Notes: generated from the letters alone by a model not told the origin. Shown: positions 19,612 through 28,394, counted from the stretch's first letter. The stretch is DNA of 64,000 nt from Ensifer adhaerens (GCF_000697965.2 NZ_CP015880.1:1612001-1676000); one strand, 5' to 3'. Translations and numbers: made by a program.

Positions 19612-20115
19612 ATGCAAGACAGCGCCCCCAAGGCTCTCCGCCTCTACCTCCTGCGGCACGCCCGTTCCGGCTGGGCCCTGCCGGGCCAACGCGATTTCGA
19701 TCGGTCGCTGGACGAGGTCGGCTACATCGATGCGGAGCGGCTTGCCCAGACGGCCGCAGACCAGGGCATCCGCCCCGACCGCATCCTCTGTTCGACGGCG
19801 GTGCGCTGCCGCGAAACGGCCGAGCCGTTCTTCCGCACGGTCAGCGAAGAGCTGGATATCCGCTACATCGATGCGCTCTACTCCGGTCCGACGAGCATCT
19901 ATCTCGACCTCATCGATGCGCACCGGCATGTAAACGCGCTGATGCTCGTCGGCCACAATCCGATGATCGAACAATTGCTCTGCAACCTGGTGGGCGACGA
20001 GGCCGCCCGCGAGGCGCTTCCCGATGGATATCCGCCGGCTGGCCTGGCCATTCTGGATCTGCCGTCTGACGCCACCTCCGCCCGCCTGGTATCGCTGCTG
20101 TTGCCGACGCCATGA
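19612..20115 (+). CDS. SixA-like histidine phosphatase
   Basis: The 167-residue protein is of the histidine phosphatase (phosphoglycerate mutase-like) superfamily. It has the catalytic LLRHARSGW motif (R15-H16), the substrate-arginine region STAVRCRETAEPF and the second histidine in VGHNPM. Size and the RHA rather than RHG motif match SixA, which dephosphorylates phosphohistidine on phosphorelay or nitrogen-PTS proteins. The target here is not shown by sequence. It lies 147 bp before the YcjX/YcjF pair in the same direction. The start at 19612 has only a weak GGAACC site. Confidence 0.85.
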   Translation: MQDSAPKALRLYLLRHARSGWALPGQRDFDRSLDEVGYIDAERLAQTAADQGIRPDRILCSTAVRCRETAEPFFRTVSEELDIRYIDALYSGPTSIYLDLIDAHRHVNALMLVGHNPMIEQLLCNLVGDEAAREALPDGYPPAGLAILDLPSDATSARLVSLLLPTP

Positions 20116-20262
20116 AGGCGCACCGTAAGAAGAATTGACACGTGCGCGTTGCGGCGCCGCAATTAGTGCCTATATCGCGGAGGCAGCCCGCAGCCGATCG
20201 TCGTTCGGCGGGCTTGACGATGCGAACGACCCCGGGAAACACGCCGCAAGAAAGACCAAGAC

Positions 20263-21759
20263 TTGGCGCCTAACCTGACCAGCTTCAAAGACGACGCGCT
20301 GATCGCGCTCGACAACCTCACCGACCGCGCCTCCGGCCTCGTCAATCCCTCGATCCGGCTCGGCGTCACCGGCCTGTCCCGTTCGGGAAAGACCGTCTTC
20401 ATCTCGTCCCTGGTGCACAATCTGCTGAACGGCGGGCGCCTGCCGGTGTTCGAGGCGGTGCGTTCGGGCCGGGTCTCGAAGGTCAGGCTCGAGCCGCAGC
20501 CCGACGATGCCGTGCCGCGTTTCCAGTATGAAGATCATATCGCAGCCCTGGTGCGCGATCGCATCTGGCCAGACTCCACGCGCGCCATCTCGCAGCTGCG
20601 CATCACCCTTGAATATGAGAGCGCCAGCGGCTGGAACCGGCTGTTCTCGCCGGGCCGGCTGTCGCTCGACATCGTCGACTATCCCGGCGAATGGCTGCTC
20701 GACCTGCCCCTGCTCGCGCAGGACTTCCGCGAGTTCAGCAACAATTCGGTGGCGCGCGCCCGTGCACCTGGCCGTGCGAAGTTGTCGGCCGAATGGCTGA
20801 CGCTTGCGTCGTCGGCTGGCTCGACGGCGACCGCCGACGAAAGCAGCGCCCGCCGGCTCGCCGAGAGCTTCACCGGCTATCTCAAGGCCTGCAAGGCGGA
20901 CGAACGCTCGCCCTCGACCCTGCCGCCTGGACGTTTCCTGATGCCGGGCGACCTCGAAGGTTCGCCGGCGCTCACCTTTTCGCCGCTTCCGGACCTACCC
21001 GAGGGCCGCGCACCAAAGGGTTCGCTCTGGGCCATGATGGAGCGGCGCTACGAAGCCTATAAGAAACATGTCGTCAGCCCGTTCTTTCGCGAGCATTTCG
21101 CGCGCCTGGACCGGCAGATCGTGCTCGTCGATGCCCTGCAGGCGATCAACAACGGCCCGGAGGCGCTGCTCGATCTCGAGCAGGCGTTGGCCGACGTACT
21201 TGCCTGCTTCCGTCCGGGGACCAACAGCTGGCTCTCGTCCTTGCTGACGCGACGGATCGACAAGGTGCTGATCGCAGCAACCAAGGCGGATCACCTGCAT
21301 CACGAAAGCCACGACCGGCTGGAGCGCATCGCCGCGCGCCTCGTCGATCGCGCCGCCGAAAGCATCGGATTGAGCGGCGCCGGCCTCGAGGTCATGGCGC
21401 TCGCATCGGTCCGGGCCACCCGCGAAGCGACCGTCAACCACGACGGCCATGCGCTGCCGGTCATCGTCGGCACCCCGATCGCCGGCGAGAAGATCAACGG
21501 CGAAATCTTCGATGGAGAAAGGAAAACAGCGATATTTCCCGGTGACTTGCCGGAAGATCCTGAAGTTCTTTTCAAGACGATGGAGACCCGGTCCGGCGCG
21601 ACGACCTATCTCGAAAGCGCTCAACCGCTGCCGGAACTCAGCTTTGTTCGCTTCCGCCCGCCACATCTTGAGGAAACCGGCGGCGGCTTGAAACTGTCGG
21701 TGCCGCATATCCGCCTCGACCGGGCCATGCAATTCCTGTTCGGAGACCGGCTCGCATGA
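20263..21759 (+). CDS. YcjX-family P-loop (GTPase-like) protein
   Basis: The 498-residue protein has an N-terminal P-loop GLSRSGKT (near residue 37) in the YcjX/DUF463 context, followed by EVxRSGRVSKVRLE and DYPGEWLLDLPLL, the family's switch-like region. In enterobacteria YcjX lies in the phage-shock (psp) locus together with YcjF and its role is not settled. The reading begins with TTG at 20263 (MAPNLTSFKD); no better start with a ribosome site was found. The stop overlaps the next start by 4 bp (ATGA), so the pair is translationally coupled. Confidence 0.9.
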   Translation: MAPNLTSFKDDALIALDNLTDRASGLVNPSIRLGVTGLSRSGKTVFISSLVHNLLNGGRLPVFEAVRSGRVSKVRLEPQPDDAVPRFQYEDHIAALVRDRIWPDSTRAISQLRITLEYESASGWNRLFSPGRLSLDIVDYPGEWLLDLPLLAQDFREFSNNSVARARAPGRAKLSAEWLTLASSAGSTATADESSARRLAESFTGYLKACKADERSPSTLPPGRFLMPGDLEGSPALTFSPLPDLPEGRAPKGSLWAMMERRYEAYKKHVVSPFFREHFARLDRQIVLVDALQAINNGPEALLDLEQALADVLACFRPGTNSWLSSLLTRRIDKVLIAATKADHLHHESHDRLERIAARLVDRAAESIGLSGAGLEVMALASVRATREATVNHDGHALPVIVGTPIAGEKINGEIFDGERKTAIFPGDLPEDPEVLFKTMETRSGATTYLESAQPLPELSFVRFRPPHLEETGGGLKLSVPHIRLDRAMQFLFGDRLA

Positions 21760-22841
21760 GTGACGACAGCAACGGTCGCAGCCGCCGTCCCGGCGCCTTT
21801 TCAGTTGGCGAAGACAAGCCCGCCGAGGCCCGTCCGCAGCTGCGCGCGCGGCGCGCGCCCGCAAGTTTCGACGACAATGTGGTGCTGACACCCGATGCGG
21901 AAGACCCTTTCCGTGAGACCACGCTTGCGGTGGAGGCCCTCGCCTTGCCCGAAGCAAGTCCTCGCAAGCGCCGCCTGTCAGTTGGCAAGATCGCGACCGG
22001 CGCACTCGGCATCATCCTGTCACTGGCTGCCGGCCTCTGGGTCGACCGCCTGCTTCGCGATCTCTTCGCGCGTGCCGATTGGCTCGGTTACGCCGCACTT
22101 GCCGTCGTCGCGATCGGACTGCTGGCGCTGCTGATCGTCGTTGGCCGCGAATTTTCGGGGCTAATGCAGCTCACGGCGATCCAGAAGCTGAAAGCGGAAA
22201 CGGAAGCGGCGGCCGCTTCGGCCAGTGCGAAACCCGCGCGCGCGGCGCAGGCAAAGCTCGTCCATCTGCTGGCCAGCAATCCGCGGACGGCGCGCGGGCG
22301 CACACGGCTGAAGGAAAGCGAAGGCGAGATCATCGACGGTCCGCACGTGATCGAACTCACCGAGCGCGAGCTGCTCAGCCCACTCGACCGCGAGGCGCGG
22401 CGCCTCATTCTCGCGGCTTCCAAGCGCGTGTCGATCGTCACGGCGGTCAGCCCGCGGGCGCTCGTCGACCTCGGCTACGTCCTCTACGAATCTGCCCGCC
22501 TGATCCGCGCCATGGCCGAACTTTACGGCGGTCGCCCCGGCACGCTCGGTCTGCTGCGGCTGATGCGTGACGTCATCGCTCATCTGGCCGTCACCGGCTC
22601 GATCGCCGCCGGCGACAGCCTGATCCAGCAGGTGCTCGGCCACGGGCTGGCTTCGAAGCTCTCGGCGCGCCTGGGCGAAGGCGTCATCAATGGCCTGATG
22701 ACCGCACGCATCGGCATCGCCGCGATGGACCTTTGCCGCCCGATGCCGTTTCGCGCGCTGAAGCGTCCCGGGATCGGTGATTTTCTCGCCGACCTCAGCC
22801 CCGGCGCCGGACGCGTGATTGGCGAAAGCGGCGAGAAATAG
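21756..22841 (+). CDS. YcjF/TIGR01620-family membrane protein (DUF697)
   Basis: The 361-residue protein has a basic, disordered N terminus, two membrane helices (about residues 68-90 and 106-126) and a conserved C-terminal DUF697-type domain rich in Ala and Gly. It is the usual partner of YcjX and overlaps it by 4 bp. The family is tied by genome context to envelope stress, but its function is unknown. It converges with the molybdenum oxidoreductase gene, 13 bp away. Confidence 0.9.
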   Translation: MSDDSNGRSRRPGAFSVGEDKPAEARPQLRARRAPASFDDNVVLTPDAEDPFRETTLAVEALALPEASPRKRRLSVGKIATGALGIILSLAAGLWVDRLLRDLFARADWLGYAALAVVAIGLLALLIVVGREFSGLMQLTAIQKLKAETEAAAASASAKPARAAQAKLVHLLASNPRTARGRTRLKESEGEIIDGPHVIELTERELLSPLDREARRLILAASKRVSIVTAVSPRALVDLGYVLYESARLIRAMAELYGGRPGTLGLLRLMRDVIAHLAVTGSIAAGDSLIQQVLGHGLASKLSARLGEGVINGLMTARIGIAAMDLCRPMPFRALKRPGIGDFLADLSPGAGRVIGESGEK

Positions 22842-22854
22842 CGCGGTAGCAAAA

Positions 22855-23646
22855 CTAGATCCCCGCATACCAGTCGTAGCCGAGATCTTCCCAATAGCCG
22901 CCGCGCCCTCGACCGAAGGGCGCGAGATCGGCAACGACTTCGATCGCCTTGATGTATTTCGCCATCTTGTAACCCAGCTGGCGTTCGACCCGGACGCGCA
23001 GTGGAGCACCGTTAGCGACCGGCAAAGCCGCGCCGTTCAGGCCATAAGCGAGGATCGTTTGCGGGTGATGCGCATCGAGCATATCGATCGATTCGTAATA
23101 GGCGACCGAGCCGCCAAGGCCGAGCGGCATGCTGTCGAAGCAATGAAAGACCACGTAACGCGCCTCGGGCTTCACCCGGGCTTCATCGAGGACGCGAGTA
23201 AGGGCAACGCCGCTCCACTTGGCGATGCAGCTCCAGCCCTCGACACAGTCGTGTCGAGTGATCTGGGTGCGCGACGGCATGTTTCGCAGTTCTGCAAGCG
23301 TCAGGTGAAGCGGTCGCTCGACCAGGCCGGAAACACGAAGCCGGTATCCGGCAAAGGCGTCCTGCTTCAGCGCGAGATAGGTCGCATCACCCGGGTCGGT
23401 GGAGCCGTTCGGTCGTTGCCCCTGCCGGATCTCGCTCTCGGCAAATTCCGGCGCCAGCCGATCAGCCGGCACCAGCAGCCGCTGTGCTCGGTAAGTAATG
23501 CTGTTGGCGGATGCGAGAAAGTCGCGCACGCGACTGCCGTTGCCAACGAGGCCATCGAGCGCGTCGCACCCGGCAAGCGGCAACGACGAGGCCGTCGCCC
23601 CCGCCGCCGCCAGGAAGCGCCGGCGACTGAGGACGAACGCGCTCAT
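22855..23646 (-). CDS. Tat-exported molybdopterin-dependent oxidoreductase (sulfite-oxidase/YedY fold)
   Basis: The 263-residue protein starts with a Tat signal (SRRRFLAA) that ends in a lipobox LAGC (C27), so it may be a Tat-exported lipoprotein. The molybdenum-ligand cysteine is C134 in RHDCVEGWS, in the same setting as C102 of E. coli YedY/MsrP. The size fits the oxidoreductase molybdopterin-binding domain. Its start overlaps the stop of the cytochrome b gene by 4 bp, so the two form an electron-transfer pair: periplasmic catalytic subunit and membrane haem subunit. The substrate is unknown; MsrP-type methionine sulfoxide repair or another S/N-oxide are options. Confidence 0.88.
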   Translation of the reverse strand: MSAFVLSRRRFLAAAGATASSLPLAGCDALDGLVGNGSRVRDFLASANSITYRAQRLLVPADRLAPEFAESEIRQGQRPNGSTDPGDATYLALKQDAFAGYRLRVSGLVERPLHLTLAELRNMPSRTQITRHDCVEGWSCIAKWSGVALTRVLDEARVKPEARYVVFHCFDSMPLGLGGSVAYYESIDMLDAHHPQTILAYGLNGAALPVANGAPLRVRVERQLGYKMAKYIKAIEVVADLAPFGRGRGGYWEDLGYDWYAGI

Positions 23647-24506
23647 GTCCTTCCTCCCCGGTCCACCGAACGCCTGATGCGATAACGCCCAGTAATCATC
23701 GACCGCATCTCGTTGATTGGACCAGCGGCAAAAACCATGGCGATGTGCACAGTGAAGAAGCCGACGAGCAGCAGCATCACGACGAAATGGATCGTGCGGG
23801 CCGTCTGCCTGCCGCCAAAGAGTTGAACCAGCCAGGGCCAGCCGGCGTCCATGCCCGGCGACATCGTCAGCCCTGTCGCGATCATGAGAGGAAAAAAGAC
23901 CAGGAGAACAATGCCGTAGGAGAGTTTCTGCAAGCTGTTGTAACGCCCGTCATGTTCGAAGCGCAACCGCAGATGCGCGATGAAGGTCGCGGGCAAGGCG
24001 CGGATGTCGGCCAAAGCGGGAAGAATGTCCCGCCGCAGGTGACCGTTGATCGTGCTTGCGACCAGCCAGATGGAATAGACGACGGCAAACATCCAGGCGA
24101 AGAAGAAGTGCACGACGCGGCCGGTGGCGAGGTCCTGGTAGGACGGCAAGGTCAACCAGGCCGGAAAAGCCCGATAGGCCCGCTCCTGTTCCGGCCCGCT
24201 GACGCCCAGGACACCGGTGGTGTCAACGCTCAGCCCCAAGACTGTCGTCAGGCCGCGAACCTCGCCGCTTCGCTCGCGAACAGGTCCAATCGACAGGATG
24301 CTGTTGTCGAAGGCAAAACCCGACTGCTGCCCGACATAGAGTGCCGGGTGCGCGTTGAAGATCTGCAGGCCGCTGAGAAACAGAAAGAACAGCGCGCCGG
24401 CCCATCCCCAATGGGTAAGCCGGGTTGTCAGCCGGTGCCGCGATATCGCCAGGCTCTGCTGTGCGTTTGACGCGGTCGATTCGGAATCATGTCCTGCTAT
24501 AACCAT
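23643..24506 (-). CDS. membrane cytochrome b (b561-like) subunit
   Basis: The 287-residue integral membrane protein has about four helices with histidines placed for haem binding (RLTTRLTHWGWAG near the N terminus; VVHFFFAWMFAVVYS and TIHFVVMLLLVGFFTVHIAMV later). It should pass quinol electrons to the Tat-exported molybdenum enzyme encoded directly downstream with a 4-bp overlap. The ATG at 24506 follows GGGAG and is favoured over longer readings. The start codon lies inside an 11-bp inverted repeat, which may control translation. A long periplasmic loop lies between helices 1 and 2. Confidence 0.85.
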   Translation of the reverse strand: MVIAGHDSESTASNAQQSLAISRHRLTTRLTHWGWAGALFFLFLSGLQIFNAHPALYVGQQSGFAFDNSILSIGPVRERSGEVRGLTTVLGLSVDTTGVLGVSGPEQERAYRAFPAWLTLPSYQDLATGRVVHFFFAWMFAVVYSIWLVASTINGHLRRDILPALADIRALPATFIAHLRLRFEHDGRYNSLQKLSYGIVLLVFFPLMIATGLTMSPGMDAGWPWLVQLFGGRQTARTIHFVVMLLLVGFFTVHIAMVFAAGPINEMRSMITGRYRIRRSVDRGGRT

Positions 24507-24533
24507 GGAAATCTCCCGTTTCCCATGGTTATA
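24498..24533 (-). repeat. inverted repeat enclosing the ribosome site and start of the cytochrome b gene
   Basis: Arms TATAACCATGG (24523-24533 read on the minus strand) and CCATGGTTATA (24498-24508) are perfect 11-bp complements with a 14-nt spacer. The ribosome site GGGAG is in the loop and the gene's ATG is in the second arm. Both arms carry an ATG. It could be an mRNA hairpin or a dimeric repressor site. Confidence 0.85.
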
Positions 24534-24742
24534 CGTAGCGCGATTGGGGCAAGTTTCATGTCCCCGCACAATGCTCGCCGAAATCCGCCAACCCACTGTA
24601 TTTCCTAAGCCAAAAATGCTGTGGTCAATCCGCTTTTCGGCCACAAAGAAGCCGCGCCGCGCACCGCGCAGAAACCGTCCGTTAACCATTTGCGCGCAAA
24701 TGTGGCTTTCAGTTTCGGACGTTGACCCATCAAGGATCGTTT

Positions 24743-25294
24743 ATGTTCTCGCGCCCTTCTTTGATCGCTCGCGGCGCTGCCGCCTTCGCGCTTGCAGCCA
24801 CCGTCGGCCTTGCGACACCGGCTTTTTCCGGCGCCAAGGACAAGGTCTTTTTCGAGAAGGTCGCGGGCCAGTGGAAGGGCCCGGGCGAGATCGTCGCGGG
24901 CAAGTACAAGGGCACCAAGTTCACCTGCGATCTCTCGGGCGAACCGGTTGCTGGCGATGACACCGGCATCAAGCTCGACGGCTTCTGCCGCGTCGGCGTG
25001 TTCAAGCAGCCGATGTCGGCGCTGATCACACAGAAGGGCAACACCTATACCGGCAAGTTTCTCGACGGCGCCGAGGGCAAGGGCCTGGATATCATTTCCG
25101 GCAACGTCGCCAAGGACAAGGTCGTCGTCGGCATCAATCGCAAGAAGCTGAATGGCGCCATGATCGCCCGTCTGCAGGACGACCAGACGATGAACATCAC
25201 CATTTCGGTCAAGGTCGAAGAAACGATGGTGCCGGTCATCGGCGTCAGCCTCAACCGCCAGATCGACGCGATCGCTGTCGGCTCCATCAAGTAA
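24743..25294 (+). CDS. secreted conserved hypothetical protein
   Basis: The 183-residue protein has an N-terminal signal peptide (about residues 1-29, with hydrophobic core and AFSGA cleavage region). The mature part is rich in Gly, Lys and Asp, with a FxEKVAGQWKGPGEIVAGKYKG-type start (split here) and a pattern of short beta strands suggesting a small periplasmic barrel. Two cysteines (near residues 61 and 76) may form a disulfide. The ATG at 24743 follows AAGGAT. A terminator follows. I do not recognise a function. Confidence 0.75.
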   Translation: MFSRPSLIARGAAAFALAATVGLATPAFSGAKDKVFFEKVAGQWKGPGEIVAGKYKGTKFTCDLSGEPVAGDDTGIKLDGFCRVGVFKQPMSALITQKGNTYTGKFLDGAEGKGLDIISGNVAKDKVVVGINRKKLNGAMIARLQDDQTMNITISVKVEETMVPVIGVSLNRQIDAIAVGSIK

Positions 25295-25317
25295 CGTTCA
25301 ACACCCGATTAAACGTC

Positions 25318-25343
25318 AAAGCCCCGGCATCGACCGGGGCTTT
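25318..25343 (+). terminator. intrinsic terminator after the secreted hypothetical gene
   Basis: A perfect 10-bp stem (AAAGCCCCGG / CCGGGGCTTT) with a 6-nt loop ends in TTTG, 23 bp past the stop. The T tract is short. The A run on the other side lets it also act for the convergent folK transcript. Confidence 0.8.
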
Positions 25344-25372
25344 GTCGTCTGTGGATTACGTTGCGGTCCTGT

Positions 25373-25897
25373 TCAGGCGCCTGCGCGCCACCAGCTCACG
25401 TCACCATCCGCAACCTCGATGCCTGCGACGTCAGCCTGCTGCAGCCAGTCGCCGACCGGACGGCCGCCAACAGCCATGTCGGCGGCGAAATCGGCAAGCG
25501 GCATCAGTACGAAACCGCGCTCGGTCATCCTCGGATGCGGCAACTCCAGCCGCCCGCCCGCTTGCGCCACGCCCTCGAAGGTCAGCACATCGATGTCGAG
25601 CGTGCGCGGCCCCCAGCGCTCGTCGCGAACCCTCTTCATCGACCGTTCGATATCAAGGCAGGCGTCGAGCAGGGCTTCGGGCTCGAGCGTCGTGTCGACC
25701 TTGGCGCAGGCATTGTAGAACCAGGCCTGGTCCGTCTTGCCCCAGGGCGGCGTGCGATAAAGGCGCGAGACGGCCTTGATCACGCAGTCGTCGCGGGCAT
25801 CGAGCAGGCGAAGCGCTTCGGCCATCGCCTTGCGGGGATCGCCGAGATTGCCGCCAAGCCCGAGTGTCGCTGCCCGCCAGCTCACCTCAGACGACAT
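25373..25897 (-). CDS. folK: 2-amino-4-hydroxy-6-hydroxymethyldihydropteridine diphosphokinase
   Basis: FolK transfers pyrophosphate from ATP to hydroxymethyl-dihydropterin in folate synthesis. The 174-residue protein has GLGGNLGDP near the N terminus, the substrate-loop region SRLYRTPPWG, and the signature RWGPRTLDIDVL with the metal-binding aspartates, followed by LPHPRM and FVLMPLADF. Its start overlaps the end of folB by 11 bp. Gene order folP-folB-folK on one strand is a pterin operon. Confidence 0.95.
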   Translation of the reverse strand: MSSEVSWRAATLGLGGNLGDPRKAMAEALRLLDARDDCVIKAVSRLYRTPPWGKTDQAWFYNACAKVDTTLEPEALLDACLDIERSMKRVRDERWGPRTLDIDVLTFEGVAQAGGRLELPHPRMTERGFVLMPLADFAADMAVGGRPVGDWLQQADVAGIEVADGDVSWWRAGA

Positions 25898-26255
25898 GCT
25901 CGACCGTCACTTCGACATAATCGAGCACACCCGGAACCGGCGCATTCGGCTTACGGATCGACACCTTGGCGCGCTTGATCTGCGGGAAGCGCACGCAGAG
26001 CGTCTTGGCCACTTCCAGCGCCAGCGCCTCGATCAGATAGCGGCGGCGGCCGGTGACGATGCGCTCGATCTCCTGGAAGGCGATGCCGTAATGCACGGTG
26101 TCTTCGATCGAGTCGTCGACCAGCGCCGTTCCCTGTTCGACTTCGAGCTCGGCATCGACGAAGAAGCGCTGACCAAGAAGCTCCTCCTCGTCGAAGACGC
26201 CGTGGCGCGCGAAGAAGGCGCAGTTCTTGAGGGTGATGATATAGGTCGCGCTCAT
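25887..26255 (-). CDS. folB: dihydroneopterin aldolase
   Basis: FolB converts 7,8-dihydroneopterin to 6-hydroxymethyl-7,8-dihydropterin and glycolaldehyde. The 122-residue protein starts MSATYIITLKNCAFFARHGV, with the family's ARHGVFDEEELLGQRFFVD region near residue 20 and the conserved Lys in VSIRKPNAPVPG. A longer start at 26270 adds five residues. It overlaps folK and lies 114 bp after folP. Confidence 0.93.
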   Translation of the reverse strand: MSATYIITLKNCAFFARHGVFDEEELLGQRFFVDAELEVEQGTALVDDSIEDTVHYGIAFQEIERIVTGRRRYLIEALALEVAKTLCVRFPQIKRAKVSIRKPNAPVPGVLDYVEVTVEHVV

Positions 26256-26369
26256 GCTTCTCAGTCCCATCGGCTTTCTTGGATCGCCATGATTGCGCGG
26301 TCGAGCCGCTCAGCAGTCATGCGCGTGATTGGTAGTCACAGGTTCAGGCGGAATGCGGACGAGAAAATC

Positions 26370-27221
26370 TCACCTCGCTCTGGCGTGCAGCATAGCATCC
26401 GCCATCGCCAGTGCATCCTTGCTGTTTGCGACATCGTGTACGCGGAAAATTGAGGCGCCGGCAACGCGCAAAAGCGCCGTTGTCGCGGCCGTCGCCATGT
26501 CGCGATCGGCCGCCTCTCGGCCGCTGACCGCGCCGACGAAGCGCTTGCGCGACGTTCCGACCAGGAATGGCAGCTCGAAACGGTGCAACTCTGCGAAGCG
26601 CGCCATCAATTCCAGGTTCTCATCCGTGTCCTTGGCGAAGCCGAAGCCCGGATCGAGAATGATGCGATCCCGCTCCACGCCGGCAGCTGCCGCGATCTCG
26701 AGCGACCGGTCGAGAAAATGAAACTGATCGGCGATCACGTCTGCGAGTTTTTCACGGCCCCGGCCCGTATGCATGACGCAGATGCCAGCGCCGCTCTTGG
26801 CGGCGACAGTGGCAATGTCGGGTTCGCGCTGAAGGCCGTGCACATCGTTGACGATATGCGCGCCGGCGTCGACCGCAAGCTGGGCGGTCGAGGCTCTGTA
26901 AGTGTCGACGGAAATCAGCGCATCGGTATCACGGGCAAGCGCTGCGATGACAGGCAGGATCCGCGCCTGTTCTTCCTCGGCGCTGACGGGCGCCGCATCG
27001 GGGCGTGTGGATTCACCGCCGATATCGAGGATCAAGGCGCCCTCCTCCAGGCAGCGCATCCCTTGCGCCACCGCGGCAACGGCATCGATAAAACGGCCGC
27101 CATCGGAAAAAGAATCCGGGGTAACATTGACGATCGCCATCAAAACGCCACGCGGCCCCAGTTCGAGGCTGCGTCCATGCGCCAGCTTCCAGCTAAATTT
27201 CTGAAATGGATTGTAAGTCAT
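26370..27221 (-). CDS. folP: dihydropteroate synthase
   Basis: FolP joins p-aminobenzoate to hydroxymethyl-dihydropterin diphosphate and is the target of sulfonamides. The 283-residue protein has both family signatures: MAIVNVTPDSFSDGGRF (about residues 28-44) and LDIGGESTRPDA (about 61-72). DPGFGFAKD (near residue 176) and the C-terminal RVHDV are also conserved. The ATG at 27221 follows GAGGG. It is the first gene of folP-folB-folK and diverges from the DUF922 gene. No sign of a second, sulfonamide-resistant copy. Confidence 0.96.
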   Translation of the reverse strand: MTYNPFQKFSWKLAHGRSLELGPRGVLMAIVNVTPDSFSDGGRFIDAVAAVAQGMRCLEEGALILDIGGESTRPDAAPVSAEEEQARILPVIAALARDTDALISVDTYRASTAQLAVDAGAHIVNDVHGLQREPDIATVAAKSGAGICVMHTGRGREKLADVIADQFHFLDRSLEIAAAAGVERDRIILDPGFGFAKDTDENLELMARFAELHRFELPFLVGTSRKRFVGAVSGREAADRDMATAATTALLRVAGASIFRVHDVANSKDALAMADAMLHARAR

Positions 27222-27328
27222 TTTCCCTCACCATCCGCATACGGCCGGGAGCCATCGTTTTGCTGTTGCGCCGGCGCTGGCTATGCCCCAAGCTTGATCG
27301 AAGTTCAACCGAAGAGAACCACGCATTG

Positions 27329-27958
27329 ATGTCCCGAGTACGCGTCCCGTTCAAAGTCGCCCTTCTTGCTCTCCTGGTTGCCGCCCCGCTTGGCACGGCC
27401 TCGGGCGAAACCGTGGTGAACAAGAGCTTCTCCTATTTTTCGATCGGCGGCCGGACTGCGGAAGAACTGGACAAGGCACTCTCGGCCAGCGGCCCGATGA
27501 TGAAATCGACCGGCGCACGGCATCCGGGCGCGACCCGCATCAAGTTCGGCGGCTCGATCACCTATGTCAGCCGCAACGGACGCTGCGCCGTCGGCTCGGC
27601 CCGCGTCACTCTCAACACGCGCATCATTCTGCCCAAATGGAAGTATCGCCGCCAGGCCGGACGCGACCTCGCCCTCGTGTGGGACACACTGTCGAGCGAC
27701 ATCAAACGCCACGAGGAGCGCCACGCGGAAATCGCCCGCAATCACGCGCGGCGGATGGAGAAGATGTTCCTGGCGTTGAAGCCGCAGGACACGTGCGAAG
27801 AGATGCAGGAAAGCGTTGCCCGCGTCAGCGCAACCGCGATAGAGGCGCATGACAAGGATCAGGCTCGCTTCGACCGCACCGAAGCCGCCAACTTCGACAA
27901 GCGCATGATCCGTCTTCTGCAATACAGGCTGGAGACGCTGAAGAAAGCGCAACAGTAG
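27329..27958 (+). CDS. secreted DUF922-type (metalloprotease-like) protein
   Basis: The 209-residue protein has a signal peptide (about residues 1-25) and then a domain with RHEERHAEIARNHARR, a HExxH-like metal site (H-E-E-R-H) found in DUF922 proteins, which are predicted periplasmic Zn-dependent proteases. Two cysteines flank the domain. The ATG at 27329 is chosen over a TTG one codon earlier; both are in frame. It diverges from folP. Proteolytic activity is inferred only from the motif. Confidence 0.82.
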   Translation: MSRVRVPFKVALLALLVAAPLGTASGETVVNKSFSYFSIGGRTAEELDKALSASGPMMKSTGARHPGATRIKFGGSITYVSRNGRCAVGSARVTLNTRIILPKWKYRRQAGRDLALVWDTLSSDIKRHEERHAEIARNHARRMEKMFLALKPQDTCEEMQESVARVSATAIEAHDKDQARFDRTEAANFDKRMIRLLQYRLETLKKAQQ

Positions 27959-28234
27959 ATAGCAAAGCCGGAACCCAGAAGAAGAGCCTGACTATAGTCA
28001 CGGCTCGGGCCATTTCAGCGGCAATACCCACAGTATTTTATTGGTGAAATATAACGATGGCTGCCGGCCGGCGACTCATCTATATTCAAACCAATGAGAG
28101 AGGGGCCGGGACAAAGACTAGCCCCACAAATTGAATAGGTTATGCGCGACGCGATTGCGGCGCGAAAAGCTTAGATGTTGCCTTTACTTTGAATTGCGCA
28201 ACGTTGTTCACTTGAAAAGAAAAAGAAGAAATCG
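27959..28234. other. intergenic region upstream of the small RNA candidate
   Basis: No convincing gene lies here. The region is AT-richer than the surroundings around 28030-28060 and should hold the promoter of the small RNA candidate that ends at 28356. I could not fix a -35/-10 pair. Confidence 0.35.
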
Positions 28235-28356
28235 AACAGCGGAGCCGGAACGGGTTCTCCTGGCGTGTCTTGGTGCAGCAGATGTTCCCTCCCTCATCTG
28301 TATGCGATGCGCCCTCCTCGCCTCGCTTGTCCAACGACCGGCGAGGCGCTTTTTTT
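28235..28356 (+). ncRNA. putative trans-acting small RNA with C/U-rich loops
   Basis: A strong intrinsic terminator (arms CGCCTCGC 28319-28326 and GCGAGGCG 28341-28348, then C and seven T) stands 360 bp after the nearest upstream gene. Just before it is a perfect 6-bp hairpin (CAGATG 28279-28284, CATCTG 28295-28300) whose loop is TTCCCTCCCT, then an unpaired GCCCTCCTCG, and further 5' a GGAG/CTCC hairpin (28241-28260). C/U-rich loops complementary to Shine-Dalgarno sequences are the hallmark of rhizobial antisense-type sRNAs such as the alpha-r14 (NfeR1) group. The 5' end is estimated. Exact family not determined. Confidence 0.65.
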
Positions 28357-28394
28357 GTGCGGAGGCCTGAAGGAAGGGGCGTGGGACGCAGGCG

